Shown: one piece after another, positions 16,601 to 24,927 of the stretch
Layout: each line of letters starts with the position of its first letter
Position numbering within the stretch: the first letter of the stretch is position 1
Origin: Candidatus Leucobacter sulfamidivorax
GTDB taxonomy: Bacteria; Actinomycetota; Actinomycetes; Actinomycetales; Microbacteriaceae
Reading direction: 5' to 3'
DNA length: 64,000 bases
NCBI GenBank assembly: GCA_016771945.1
Contig: QZLF01000002.1
Location: 310,001-374,000 of the forward strand
Notes under the pieces: generated by a model
What the model saw: the letters and a program-made list of their open reading frames with translations, nothing else
The model's database searches: none
Told to the model about the DNA's origin: nothing
Program-made: the position numbers and the translations under genes

Positions 16601-18019
16601 TCAGCCGACGGGCGGGCGCAGCTGCGCCCAGGGCTTCGCGAGCTCGAACGCCCGCGCGGCGTTCAGCACGTCGCCGTCGGCGTGCAGCCGTCCTGCGAGC
16701 ATGAGGCCCACCGGCCGGCCGTCGGCGGTGAAGCCGCACGGCACCGAGATCGCGGGCGTCGTCGTCATGTTGTACACGTGCGTCATCGACCAGTTCAGCA
16801 GCCGGTCCTTCAGCGGGAAGCCGTCGAGCCGCTCCGGGTTGAAGCGCGTCACGGGGTAGCTCGCGACCATCGTGGTCGGCGAGGCGAGGATGCGGTGATC
16901 CCGCATGAACGACTCGAACGCGTCGTAGATCCGGCCCCGCGTCACGTCGGCGCGCGCCGCGTCGGCCACGGTCAGGCGCTCGCCGCAGCGGATCAGCTCG
17001 ACGAGCTCCTCGTCGAGCTCACCGCGCATCGCATCGAGGTCGAAGGTCGAGCCGAGCGCGGCGAGGCCCGGCACCCAGACGCCGTTCCACATCGACTCGT
17101 TCGGATGCGGCCAGTCCGGGGTCGCCTCCTCCACGACCGCGCCCGCGTCGGCGAGGCGCTCGACGGCCCCGGCGACGATCGCGGCGACCTCGGGATCGAC
17201 GTCGCCGAAGCCGAGGTCGGGGGAGTAGGCGATGCGCCACCCGGCGATGTCGCCGTCGAGCGCCTCGAGGTAGGAGCCCAGCGGGTCCGGCAGCGAGAGC
17301 GGATCGCGCGGATCCTCGCCCGCGGTCACGTCCATCATCAGCGCGGCGTCGGCCACGGTGCGGGTGAGCGGACCGTGGAACAGGTTCGTCGCGAAGCGCT
17401 GCGGCAGCATCACCTGCGGGATCCGGCCGGTCGAGGGCTTGAGGCCCACGATGCCGTTGAACGCCGCGGGCACGCGGATCGATCCGCCGCCGTCGCTGCC
17501 CTCGGCGAGCGGGCCGAGCCCCGCCGCGACCGCGGCCCCCGCGCCGCCGCTCGATCCGCCGGCCGAGAGCCCGGTGTTCCAGGGGTTGAGGGTCGCGCCG
17601 AAGAGATGGTTGTCGGTCTTGCCGCAGTAGCCCGCCTCGGGCGTGTTGGTCTTGCCGAGGAAGAGGCCGCCGGCGCCGCGCATCCGCTCGACCACGGGCG
17701 CGTCGTGATCCACCACGTTGTCGCGCAGCGCCTTCACCCCGAGGGTGAGCGGCAGGCCCGCCACCGCGGTCAGATCCTTGATCGTGTAGGGGACGCCGTG
17801 CAGCGGGCCCGAGACCCCGTGCGCCGCCTGGTGCTCGTCGAGCGCGGCCGCGTCGCGCAGCACCTGCTCGGGGTCCCAGCTGATGATCGCGTTGACGACC
17901 GGGTTCACCCGCTCGACGCGCTCCACCATGGCCTCGGCGATCTCCCTCGCCGACAGTTCGCCGCCGCGCACCAGGCGCGCGAGCTCGACGGCGGGCAACC
18001 AGTGGATCTCGGTGGACAA
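16601..18019 (-). CDS. Amidase-signature hydrolase
   Basis: A 472-residue amidase-signature enzyme with the full Ser-cis-Ser-Lys triad: Lys81 (VPYTIKD), Ser156 (GGSSGG) and Ser180 (GSDGGGSIR), the last being the nucleophile. It should hydrolyse a carboxamide in the cytosol. The substrate is not predictable, and a GatA role is unlikely because no gatB or gatC is adjacent. I chose the TTG at 18019 rather than an ATG at 18058 because AAGGAG lies 7 nt before the TTG and the family match begins immediately after it. An operator-like dyad lies 64 nt upstream, and the LuxR-type regulator gene behind it is on the same strand. Confidence 0.88.
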   Translation of the reverse strand: MSTEIHWLPAVELARLVRGGELSAREIAEAMVERVERVNPVVNAIISWDPEQVLRDAAALDEHQAAHGVSGPLHGVPYTIKDLTAVAGLPLTLGVKALRDNVVDHDAPVVERMRGAGGLFLGKTNTPEAGYCGKTDNHLFGATLNPWNTGLSAGGSSGGAGAAVAAGLGPLAEGSDGGGSIRVPAAFNGIVGLKPSTGRIPQVMLPQRFATNLFHGPLTRTVADAALMMDVTAGEDPRDPLSLPDPLGSYLEALDGDIAGWRIAYSPDLGFGDVDPEVAAIVAGAVERLADAGAVVEEATPDWPHPNESMWNGVWVPGLAALGSTFDLDAMRGELDEELVELIRCGERLTVADAARADVTRGRIYDAFESFMRDHRILASPTTMVASYPVTRFNPERLDGFPLKDRLLNWSMTHVYNMTTTPAISVPCGFTADGRPVGLMLAGRLHADGDVLNAARAFELAKPWAQLRPPVG

Positions 18020-18082
18020 GACGGGACTCCTTCGCGTGCGGTCTGCGGCGACTCCCATTCACGCATACCGGCCGCGTCGCCG

Positions 18083-18104
18083 GTATCGGTCGAATGACCG
18101 AGGC
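18083..18104 (-). promoter_or_regulatory. Operator-like dyad upstream of the amidase gene
   Basis: CGGTC (18087-18091) and GACCG (18096-18100) flank GAAT in a perfect 5-bp dyad inside a 22-nt block that matches 14 positions of the dyad at 9429-9450. It sits between the amidase start and the stop of the second LuxR-type regulator. Confidence 0.55.
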
Positions 18105-18118
18105 GGATCCGCCGCGCC

Positions 18119-18799
18119 TCAGGCCAGGCCGAGCCTGACGGCCTCGACCGCGGCGCCCGCCCGGGACGCCGAGCCCGTCTTGCGCAGGATGCTCTCGACG
18201 TGCGTGCCCACGGTGCTGCGCGAGAGGCCCAGGTGCTCGGCGATCTCGGCGTTGGAGGCGTCCTGGGCGAGCAGCCGGGTCACCTCGAGCTCGCGCGGCG
18301 TGAGGCCGAGCTCGTCGCGGCGGCGCAGCTGCCGCATGAGCGCCGCGACGTACGCGGCGAGCGCGTGCACCGCCCGCAGGCTCGCGGAGGGGATGCTCTC
18401 CACGCGGGTGTTGACGTGGATCGAGCCGAGCTCCCCGTAGCCCTGGTCCCGCACGGCGAGGGAGGCGCCGTTGCGGTATCCCGCGGGCTTCAGCCAGGTC
18501 TCGGCGGTGAAGCTGTGCTGGAAGCCGGTCCGGTCCCACGTCATCGCGGCCTCGCCGGCCTCGGCGGCGGCGCGGTACTGCTCGTCGTGGAGCACGAACT
18601 CGGTGCGCAGGTGCGCGAGGTTCTCCGCGCAGTAGCCGCGCGCGAAGACGAGCTCGTGGGGGCGGCGCCCGCCGGGAGCGTAGGTGGCCGCCGCGGCGCG
18701 GAACTCGGTCGCCTCGACGAGACCCCTGACGGCGCGTGCGATCCTGGCCTCCGGCTCGGTCTCGCCCGCGATGCCGAGCAGATCCTCGAAGGAGATCAT
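18119..18799 (-). CDS. LuxR-type transcriptional regulator, paralogue 2
   Basis: A 226-residue paralogue of the regulator at 8688-9377, with the same domain order and colinear motifs: WLKPAGYRNG, GELGSIH, and a C-terminal LuxR helix-turn-helix LTPRELEVTRLLAQDAS with SRSTVGTHVESILRK. The ATG at 18799 follows GGGGAGGGTC. A TATACT -10 on the minus strand at 18844-18849 gives a leader of about 40 nt. It lies upstream of the amidase on the same strand. It probably senses a small ligand through its N-terminal domain and activates the amidase (inference). Confidence 0.85.
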   Translation of the reverse strand: MISFEDLLGIAGETEPEARIARAVRGLVEATEFRAAAATYAPGGRRPHELVFARGYCAENLAHLRTEFVLHDEQYRAAAEAGEAAMTWDRTGFQHSFTAETWLKPAGYRNGASLAVRDQGYGELGSIHVNTRVESIPSASLRAVHALAAYVAALMRQLRRRDELGLTPRELEVTRLLAQDASNAEIAEHLGLSRSTVGTHVESILRKTGSASRAGAAVEAVRLGLA

Positions 18800-18868
18800 G
18801 ACCCTCCCCGGTCTCGGGCCCGCCCCGGCGCGGGCATGCCGTCAGTATAGGCGCGGGCGTCGCCGCGC

Positions 18869-19930
18869 CTACTCCGCCAGCAGCCGGCGCACCCGCGGAA
18901 TCACCTCGGTCGCGTAGAGCTCGATGCTCGACATGAGCTGCTCGTGCGGCATCGTGCCGTTCGCGTATTTGAGGTCGAAGCGCTGGGCGCCCAGCGTGCG
19001 CATGGTGTGCGCGATCTTCTGCGCGACGGTCTCGGGCGAGCCCACGTGCAGGGCGCCCTCGCTCGCCTCCGACTCGAACTCGAAGCGGGTGGCCTTCGGC
19101 CAGCCGCGCTCGGCCCCGATGCGGTTGCGGTTCGCGGCGAAATGCTCCCAGAGCTGGTCGCGCGCCTCGCGGTCGGTCTCGGCCACGTGCCCGGGCGAGT
19201 GCACGCCGAGCGGCATGGGCTCGCGTCCCAGGTCCTCCTGCGTCTGCCGGTAGAGGTTCGCGAAGGGCTGGAAGCGCCGCGGCTCCCCGCCGATGATCGC
19301 GAGCATCATCGGGATCCCGGACTGCACCGAGCGCAGCACCGAGTGCGGGCTGCCGCCGACGCCGACCCACGCGCGCACGCCGTCCGGGCGCTCCGTCTTC
19401 GGATGCACCTCCTGCTCGACGAGCGGGCTGCGGTGGCGGCCCGACCAGGTGACCGGTCCCTCGGCGCGGAGCCTCGCGAAGAGCTCGAGCTTCTCGTTGA
19501 AGAGCGATTCGTGGTCGGCGAGGTCGTAGCCGAAGAGCCCGAAGGATTCGGTGAAGGATCCGCGGCCCAGGATCACCTCGGCCCGCCCGCCGCTCACCCC
19601 GTCGAGCGTGGCGAAGCGCTCGTAGACCCGCACCGGATCGTCGCTCGAGAGCACGGTGACGCCGGTGCCGAGCAGGATCCGCTCGGTGCGTCCGGCGATC
19701 GCGCCGAGCACCACCTCGGGGCTCGAGAGCGCGAAGTCGTCGCGGTGATGCTCGCCGAGGGTGATGGCGTCGACGCCGAGGCGGTCGGCGAGCGCGGCCT
19801 GCTCGACGACGTCGCGCAGCACCTGCGCGGGGTGCTTCGGGCGGCCGCCCTGGCCGTTCGAGATGTCGCCGAAGGTGTCGAGGCCGAGGGCGACCTCGGA
19901 GGAGGAATCGGGTGCGGAAGAGTCGGTCAC
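18869..19930 (-). CDS. LLM-class flavin-dependent oxidoreductase
   Basis: A 353-residue luciferase-like (bacterial luciferase superfamily) oxidoreductase, recognisable by GEHHRDDF near the N-terminus, TGVTVLSSDDPVRVYE, GGRAEVILGRGSF and the C-terminal G-S-P-E-T-V-A-Q-K-I block. Members use FMN or F420 to oxidise or cleave varied substrates. F420 versus FMN cannot be decided here. GTG start at 19930. It lies upstream of the LuxR-type regulator on the same strand with a 69-nt gap that holds the regulator's own promoter. Confidence 0.88.
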   Translation of the reverse strand: MTDSSAPDSSSEVALGLDTFGDISNGQGGRPKHPAQVLRDVVEQAALADRLGVDAITLGEHHRDDFALSSPEVVLGAIAGRTERILLGTGVTVLSSDDPVRVYERFATLDGVSGGRAEVILGRGSFTESFGLFGYDLADHESLFNEKLELFARLRAEGPVTWSGRHRSPLVEQEVHPKTERPDGVRAWVGVGGSPHSVLRSVQSGIPMMLAIIGGEPRRFQPFANLYRQTQEDLGREPMPLGVHSPGHVAETDREARDQLWEHFAANRNRIGAERGWPKATRFEFESEASEGALHVGSPETVAQKIAHTMRTLGAQRFDLKYANGTMPHEQLMSSIELYATEVIPRVRRLLAE

Positions 19931-20026
19931 AGGGGCTTCAACCGTCGCTGCGGCGCGGGTATTCCGCCGGTGGCGCCGTGACCGGCGCCTCCATGATCGG
20001 CGTCGCCGCGATCAGCGAAGCCGCGA

Positions 20027-20395
20027 TCAGCGCAGCCGCTCGGGCACCGCATAGCCGAGCACCGCGGCGACGAGACCGAAGAGCACCGCGACGATCCACG
20101 GCACGCCGAGCGCCAGCATCGCGCCGACCCCCGAGCCGATGAAGAGCAGCTCGATGAGACCGCGCCCGAAGCGGTCGGTGCGCAGCACCGGCCGGGGGGA
20201 GAGGAAGAGCGCCCAGACGATCACCGCGAGGGCGCCGAAGCCGAAGCCGGTCAGCCAGAACCAGGGGGCCTGCCAGTCGAGGAAGCCCCAGACGAAGACG
20301 GTGACGACGATCACGAGATGGCAGAGCGCTCGCAGCAGCTGCAGGACGGCGGTGAGACGCGGAGAGCGCGCGGCCTGGAGGTTCGTCGTGGTCAC
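20027..20395 (-). CDS. YrdB family membrane protein (DUF2568)
   Basis: A 122-residue small membrane protein with four predicted helices and the DUF2568 pattern (WGFLDWQAPWFW, then R-F-G-R-G-L-I-E). Its function is unknown. The GTG at 20395 was chosen over one two codons upstream because the minus-strand TACACT (20402-20407) lies 6 nt before it, the same leaderless spacing seen at many genes in the window. Confidence 0.8.
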   Translation of the reverse strand: MTTTNLQAARSPRLTAVLQLLRALCHLVIVVTVFVWGFLDWQAPWFWLTGFGFGALAVIVWALFLSPRPVLRTDRFGRGLIELLFIGSGVGAMLALGVPWIVAVLFGLVAAVLGYAVPERLR

Positions 20396-20493
20396 CCGCA
20401 CAGTGTACCCGCGGCGGCTGGGCGGGACGGGCCGCCCGGAGGCCGCCCGCGCGGCCGTGGACGTCCCTTCCGGCCCCGGAGAACGGCCCTCGA

Positions 20494-20499
20494 TAGACT
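20494..20499 (+). promoter_or_regulatory. Candidate -10 (TAGACT) of the NfeD-flotillin operon
   Basis: TAGACT lies about 54 nt before the GTG of the NfeD-like gene. It would give a leader of roughly 48 nt ending in the GAGGAGG ribosome site. Confidence 0.45.
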
Positions 20500-20553
20500 G
20501 GATGCACCGGTCGCCGAGACGGCCGCTCGCCGAGACGAACGAGGAGGTGCCGC

Positions 20554-21132
20554 GTGGATGGCATCGTGGGCTGGATCGAGCAGCTCTTCGAGGGCTCGAT
20601 CGCCGGCGGCATCTTCCTCATCATCGGCATCGTCGGTGCGGTCCTGCTGCTGCTCTCGGTGCTGCTCGACGGCATCTTCGACTTCTTCGACTTCGGCGAC
20701 GGCCCGCTGAGCCTCACCACGATCGCCGCGTTCACCGCGATCTTCGGCTTCACCGCCTTCGCGACCGTCGGCGCGGGCGCGGACACCGCGCTGGCCGCCG
20801 TCATCGGCGCGCTCGCCGGTCTGGTCGGCGGCGTCCTCGCCTGGTGGCTCAGCCGCGCGATACGACGGGCCGAGTCGACGACCGCCGTCACCACGACCGA
20901 CCTCGTCGGCAGCGAGGCATCCGTCGTGCTGCCGATCCCCCAGGGCGGTCTCGGCGAGATCGCGCTCGTGCGCCACGGCGAGCGCGTGTCGCTTTCCGCG
21001 ACCGCCGACACCGCCATCCCGCGAGGCGCCCGTGTGCGCATCGCCCAGACCCTCACCTCGACCTCGGTGCGGGTCGAACCGGTCGCGGCCCAGCCCGCGG
21101 CCGGTGATCCGCCGACCGCGGAACGTCCCTGA
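20554..21132 (+). CDS. NfeD/YqiJ-like membrane protein with OB-fold tail
   Basis: A 192-residue protein with three hydrophobic helices (about residues 15-40, 52-72 and 76-100) and a soluble beta-rich C-terminal part (LVGSEASVVLPIPQGGLGEI, ending in VRIAQTL) like the OB-fold of NfeD or YqiJ proteins. These usually pair with flotillins and stabilise or process membrane-microdomain complexes. The flotillin gene begins 38 nt downstream. GTG start with GAGGAGG nearby. Confidence 0.75.
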   Translation: MDGIVGWIEQLFEGSIAGGIFLIIGIVGAVLLLLSVLLDGIFDFFDFGDGPLSLTTIAAFTAIFGFTAFATVGAGADTALAAVIGALAGLVGGVLAWWLSRAIRRAESTTAVTTTDLVGSEASVVLPIPQGGLGEIALVRHGERVSLSATADTAIPRGARVRIAQTLTSTSVRVEPVAAQPAAGDPPTAERP

Positions 21133-21170
21133 CGATCCCCGCCGGTCCCGCCCCTCGACCCGGAGAAGAC

Positions 21171-22715
21171 ATGCTGTTCGCAATCCCATCGATCGTCGGA
21201 ATCTTCGGCGCGATCATCGCAGTCGTGCTGATCGCGCTCGTCATCATCAAGCGCTACCGCATCGCGAAGCCCGACGAAGCCATCATCGTGACCGGCGGCA
21301 AGGGCAAGAAAGTGCTCGACGAGGAGGGCCACGAGACGCGCGACCTGTCCGGCCAGAAGGTCGTGACCGGCGGCGGCGTCTTCGTGCTGCCCTTCGTGCA
21401 GAAGTCGTTCACCATCTCGCTGCGCTCGCGCCGCCTCTCCATCACCACCGAGGCGCAGACGACCGACGGCATCACGATCCAGGCCCAGGCCGTCGCCGTG
21501 GTGAAGGTCGGCGGCACGCAGGAGATGATCCGCGCGGCCGCCCAGCGCTTCCTCTCCAACTCCGACGAGATCGACGAGTCGACGCAGGAGGTGCTGTCGG
21601 GTTCGCTGCGCTCCATCATCGGCGGCCTCACGGTGCTGCAGATCATCCGCGATCGCGCGGTCGTCGCCCAGAGCGTGCTCGAGGCCGCCGAGGAGGCGCT
21701 CACGAAGCAGGGCCTCGTGGTCGACACCCTGCAGATCCAGGAGATCCGCGACGGCGCCGACTACATCTCCAACATCGGCCGCCCCGAGGCGGCGAAGGTG
21801 CGGCAGACCGCCGACATCGCCGAGACCAACGCCTACCAGGCGTCCGAGGAGGCGAAGATCGCGGCCGAGAAGGTGCTGCTCGACCGCAACCGCGAGCTGA
21901 AGCTGCGCCAGGCCGAGATCCAGGCCGAGACCGACAAGGCGAGCGCGCAGGCCTCGGCGGCCGACCCGCTCGAGAAGGCGATCCAGCAGCAGGCCATCGT
22001 GCAGCAGCAGGAGATCACGGCCCAGCGCGAGGTCGCGCTGAAGAAGGAGCAGCTGAACGCCGAGGTGCGCGCGGTCGCGGAGGCCGAGGCGTTCCGCGTC
22101 GAGGCGCTCGCGAAGGCGGAGGCCACCGCGACCGTCGCCTCCGCGGAGGCCGAGGCGCGGGCGCTCGAGGCGAGGGGCCTCGCCGAGGCCCGGGCCACCG
22201 AGGCCAAGGGTCTCGCCGAGGCCCAGGCGATCGACGCCCGCGCCCGCGCACTCGAGGCGCACGCGGAGTCGGTGCTGGCGCAGGAGCTGATCCACCTCCT
22301 GCCCTCCATCGCACACGAGTACGCGCAGGCGATCGGCGCGATCGACACGATGACGGTCGTCTCGGCCGACGGCACCTCGAAGGTGTCGGGCGAGGCAATG
22401 GGCAACATCAAGGGACTGCTCGACATGGCGCGCGACACCGTCGGCATCGACCTCGTCGGCATGCTGAACGGCGCCGTGGCCGGCGGCGCAGCGGGCTCGG
22501 CCGCCGGGCGCGCCTCGGTGCTCGCCGAGCAGGACGCGGAGAGGGGCTCGCGGGCCGGCTCGGCCGCTCGGGTCGACGGCGACGCCCTGCGCGAGACGGC
22601 GGACCGCCTGCGCGGGCAGGCCGCCGCGGCGGAGGAGACGGCGCGCACCGCGGTCGCGGATGCCGCGCGGCCCGCGGGTGATCCGCCGCTTCCCCCGGTG
22701 AACCCGTCAGAATAG
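21171..22715 (+). CDS. Flotillin-like SPFH/Band-7 protein
   Basis: A 514-residue flotillin: N-terminal membrane hairpin (residues ~3-27), SPFH domain (~30-200), a long Ala/Glu-rich coiled coil with repeated E-A segments (~215-390) and a C-terminal region ending Pro-rich. Flotillins form membrane-associated oligomers that organise lipid microdomains. The length and the EA-repeat stalk are normal for the family. It follows an NfeD-like gene and precedes a PH-like membrane protein gene 5 nt downstream, consistent with one operon. Confidence 0.9.
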   Translation: MLFAIPSIVGIFGAIIAVVLIALVIIKRYRIAKPDEAIIVTGGKGKKVLDEEGHETRDLSGQKVVTGGGVFVLPFVQKSFTISLRSRRLSITTEAQTTDGITIQAQAVAVVKVGGTQEMIRAAAQRFLSNSDEIDESTQEVLSGSLRSIIGGLTVLQIIRDRAVVAQSVLEAAEEALTKQGLVVDTLQIQEIRDGADYISNIGRPEAAKVRQTADIAETNAYQASEEAKIAAEKVLLDRNRELKLRQAEIQAETDKASAQASAADPLEKAIQQQAIVQQQEITAQREVALKKEQLNAEVRAVAEAEAFRVEALAKAEATATVASAEAEARALEARGLAEARATEAKGLAEAQAIDARARALEAHAESVLAQELIHLLPSIAHEYAQAIGAIDTMTVVSADGTSKVSGEAMGNIKGLLDMARDTVGIDLVGMLNGAVAGGAAGSAAGRASVLAEQDAERGSRAGSAARVDGDALRETADRLRGQAAAAEETARTAVADAARPAGDPPLPPVNPSE

Positions 22716-22720
22716 GAGGC

Positions 22721-23323
22721 ATGTCCCTTCCGCCCCCGCCCGCGGCGACCGTCGAGGTCGAGACGGTCGTGGTGCGCCTGCGCCGCCACGGTCGCCGGCT
22801 GCTGCTGCCGCTCCTCGTGCTGTTGGCGACGGCGGGCGCCGCGGGGTACTGGGTCGGCTCCTTTCCCGAGCCCTGGATGAACCTCGCCGCAGCGTGCGGC
22901 GCGGCCGCGGTCGCGCTCGTGCTCGGCGTCGGGCCCGTCCTCGCCTGGCTCGCGACCCGGGTGACGATCACGACTCGCAGGGTGATCGTCCGCCGCGGTT
23001 TCTTCGTGCGCCACCGCAGCGAACTGCAGCTCGCGCGCGTGCGCGAGGTGCGGGCGCGGCGCGGCCTCGTGCAGCGGATGTTCGGATCGGGCGACGTGGA
23101 GCTCGTGGTGGGCGTCGAGGCGCCCGCGGTGCTCCGCGACGTCCCCGGGCCCGTCGCCGTGGTCGACGCGCTGCACGAGCTGATCGCGCGGGACTACGCG
23201 CGCGAGACCGCGGGGATGGTCGCGGCGACCGGCCTGCCCGGGCTGCCCGGCCTGCCCGCGGTGCCCGGTGCGACCGGCGCCACCGGAGGCCTGCCGCCGA
23301 CGAGCCTTCCTCCCGCGCGGTGA
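22721..23323 (+). CDS. Bacterial PH-domain membrane protein (YdbS/bPH_2 type)
   Basis: A 200-residue protein with two membrane helices (about residues 25-45 and 52-78) followed by a bPH_2 domain: T-R-R-V-I-V-R-R-G-F-F-x-R-H-R-x-E-L-Q-L and the Met-Phe-Gly-Ser-Gly turn. The tail (LPGLPGLPAVPGATGATG) has collagen-like Gly spacing. RBS ATAGGAGGC precedes the ATG. Its role in the flotillin cluster is not known. The stop codon lies inside the left arm of a large perfect palindrome. Confidence 0.82.
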   Translation: MSLPPPPAATVEVETVVVRLRRHGRRLLLPLLVLLATAGAAGYWVGSFPEPWMNLAAACGAAAVALVLGVGPVLAWLATRVTITTRRVIVRRGFFVRHRSELQLARVREVRARRGLVQRMFGSGDVELVVGVEAPAVLRDVPGPVAVVDALHELIARDYARETAGMVAATGLPGLPGLPAVPGATGATGGLPPTSLPPAR

Positions 23324-23376
23324 TGCGCGTATTGCCGTCCGGACACGCGCCGGACGGCAATACGCGCATCACCGCG
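23316..23376. terminator. 27-bp perfect inverted repeat between convergent genes
   Basis: Left arm 23316-23342 and right arm 23350-23376 are exact reverse complements (27 bp) around a 7-nt loop. The left arm begins CGCGGTGATGCGCG and includes the stop codon of the PH-domain gene. There is no T-run, so it may act as a bidirectional terminator between this gene and the convergent YqaJ gene. Its length and perfection also fit a small mobile palindrome. Confidence 0.6.
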
Positions 23377-23397
23377 GTCGCGCTGCGCCGACCGGGC

Positions 23398-23985
23398 TCA
23401 GGCGCTGCGCGCGATGAGGGTGTCGATGAGGCGCCCCGCGAGGTCGACGAGCCGGGCGATCTCGTTCTCGTCCCGATCCACCCACCGGCACTCGGGGTCG
23501 CCGACCGGCACGAAGTTCTCGTGCCGCTCCCAGACCATCAGCGTGCGCTCGGCGCCCAGCACGTACTGCTGCCACCAGATCTGCCGCAGATAGCCGCGCG
23601 GGATCGAGCGCCACTCCTTGTTCGTCGTCTTGATCTCGGCGAGCTCCAGCCGCCCGCCGTCCCGCTCGGCGAGGCCGTCGGGCGTCGCGAGGTGGCGCCG
23701 GTCGAGCTCGGCGTGGAAGAGCGCCCGGCTCGGCGAGATGCCGTGCTCGCGCAGCACCCAGGCGGCGATCTCGGGCTCCCGCTCCGTGCCGTGCCGCGTG
23801 TAGGCGTTGCCGTTGAACGAGCTGCCGTGCAGCTTCTCCCACGCCGCGGTGTCGATCGAGCGCGGGGTCGAGAGCTTCGCGACGTCGGTCGCGGTGATGC
23901 CGCGGGATCGCGCCCGCATCCACTCCATGCGATTGCTGCCGTCGGTGACGACGCGCTGCAGATAGGGGGGAACGAGGGCATTCAT
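23398..23985 (-). CDS. YqaJ-like (lambda-exonuclease-fold) nuclease
   Basis: A 195-residue protein with the YqaJ/viral recombinase pattern: RHGTEREPEIAAW (Glu ligand), ATPDGL (Asp) and ELAEIKTT (Glu-x-Lys) around residues 65-130, the D-(D/E)-x-K nuclease core. Phage YqaJ proteins are 5'-3' exonucleases paired with a RecT annealase, but no partner or other phage gene is nearby. The ATG at 23985 is preferred over one three codons upstream because a minus-strand CACAAT lies 7 nt before it. An orphan of uncertain role, possibly a domesticated phage gene. Confidence 0.82.
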   Translation of the reverse strand: MNALVPPYLQRVVTDGSNRMEWMRARSRGITATDVAKLSTPRSIDTAAWEKLHGSSFNGNAYTRHGTEREPEIAAWVLREHGISPSRALFHAELDRRHLATPDGLAERDGGRLELAEIKTTNKEWRSIPRGYLRQIWWQQYVLGAERTLMVWERHENFVPVGDPECRWVDRDENEIARLVDLAGRLIDTLIARSA

Positions 23986-24134
23986 CGCCACCATTGTGGC
24001 ATCGCGGCCGCGGGCAGCGCGTCACCCCCGCCGAAGGGGTGTCGCGAACACCGGACGGAATCATCTGATAATCACTTGCGACACCACCGGGTCATTCAGC
24101 GGACACAGAGCAGGAACTGCCAGACTCGAGGGCT

Positions 24135-24854
24135 ATGGGGGCTAACACACTGAAACATGCTGACGGCGCGAAGATACGCGCGCTCGTAGTCGACGACGAG
24201 GAGTCGATCCTTCAACTCCTCGCGATGGCGCTCAGATATGAGGGCTGGGAGGTCGAGACGGCTGCTGGGGGAGCCGAGGCGCTCGAGAAGGTGAGAACAT
24301 TCTCGCCGGACGTCGCGGTGCTCGACATCATGCTGCCCGATTTCGACGGCCTGCAGGTGCTGTCGAGGATGCGCAGCGAGGGCTTCCTGCTGCCCGTCCT
24401 CTTCCTGACCGCGCTCGACTCGGTCGACGATCGCGTGAACGGCCTGACCGCGGGCGGCGACGACTACGTCGTGAAACCCTTCAGCCTCGAGGAGCTCATC
24501 GCCCGGCTGCGCGCCCTGGTGCGGCGCTCGCAGCTGATGCTCGACCAGCATCCGGACCCGGTGCTGCGGGTGGGGGACCTGCTGCTGAACGAGGACAGCT
24601 ACGAGGTGGAGCGCGGCGGCGAGCCCATCGAGCTGACCACGACCGAGTTCGAGCTGCTGCGCTACCTGATGCGCAATCCGCGCCGCGTGCTGTCGAAGTC
24701 CCAGATCCTCGACCGCGTGTGGAGCTACGACTTCACCGGCAAGCCGAGCGTCGTCGAGCTCTACATCTCCTATCTGCGGAAGAAGATCGACTCGGGTCGC
24801 GATCCCATGATCCACACGGTGCGCGGCGCGGGGTACATGATCAAGGCCGCATAG
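24135..24854 (+). CDS. OmpR/PhoB-family response regulator
   Basis: A 239-residue response regulator with receiver domain (Asp20-Asp21, phospho-acceptor Asp64, LTALDS, VVKPFS) and a winged-helix DNA-binding domain from about residue 140 (TTTEFELLRYLM, VWSYDF, Y-I-S-Y-L-R-K-K-I). It is closest in style to TcrA/TrcR/MtrA-like actinobacterial regulators. No histidine kinase gene lies beside it in the window, so it is an orphan locally. The next gene is fmdB, with its own promoter. Confidence 0.92.
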   Translation: MGANTLKHADGAKIRALVVDDEESILQLLAMALRYEGWEVETAAGGAEALEKVRTFSPDVAVLDIMLPDFDGLQVLSRMRSEGFLLPVLFLTALDSVDDRVNGLTAGGDDYVVKPFSLEELIARLRALVRRSQLMLDQHPDPVLRVGDLLLNEDSYEVERGGEPIELTTTEFELLRYLMRNPRRVLSKSQILDRVWSYDFTGKPSVVELYISYLRKKIDSGRDPMIHTVRGAGYMIKAA

Positions 24855-24913
24855 CCGGATCGCGCGATCGCGGCGGTGCAGCCGGCGTGGTTCGAGCAGG
24901 CCCCGCTTCGGCG

Positions 24914-24919
24914 TAAAAT
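24914..24919 (+). promoter_or_regulatory. -10 box (TAAAAT) for a leaderless fmdB mRNA
   Basis: TAAAAT ends 8 nt before the GTG start, so transcription would begin at or next to the first codon. No convincing -35. Confidence 0.55.
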
Positions 24920-24927
24920 AGAGGACC

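Noticed and set aside
16169-18097. 642-codon plus-strand frame opposite the amidase gene
   Set aside because: Shadow frame; the minus strand encodes a complete amidase with its catalytic triad.
20006-20035. Two 15-nt direct repeats (CCGCGATCAGCGAAG-like) at the YrdB 3' end
   Set aside because: Only two short copies in a skewed sequence around a stop codon; too little to call a repeat element.
23398-24134. A prophage or recombination module around the YqaJ gene
   Set aside because: Neither neighbour is phage-like (a PH-domain membrane protein and a response regulator), and base composition does not change.
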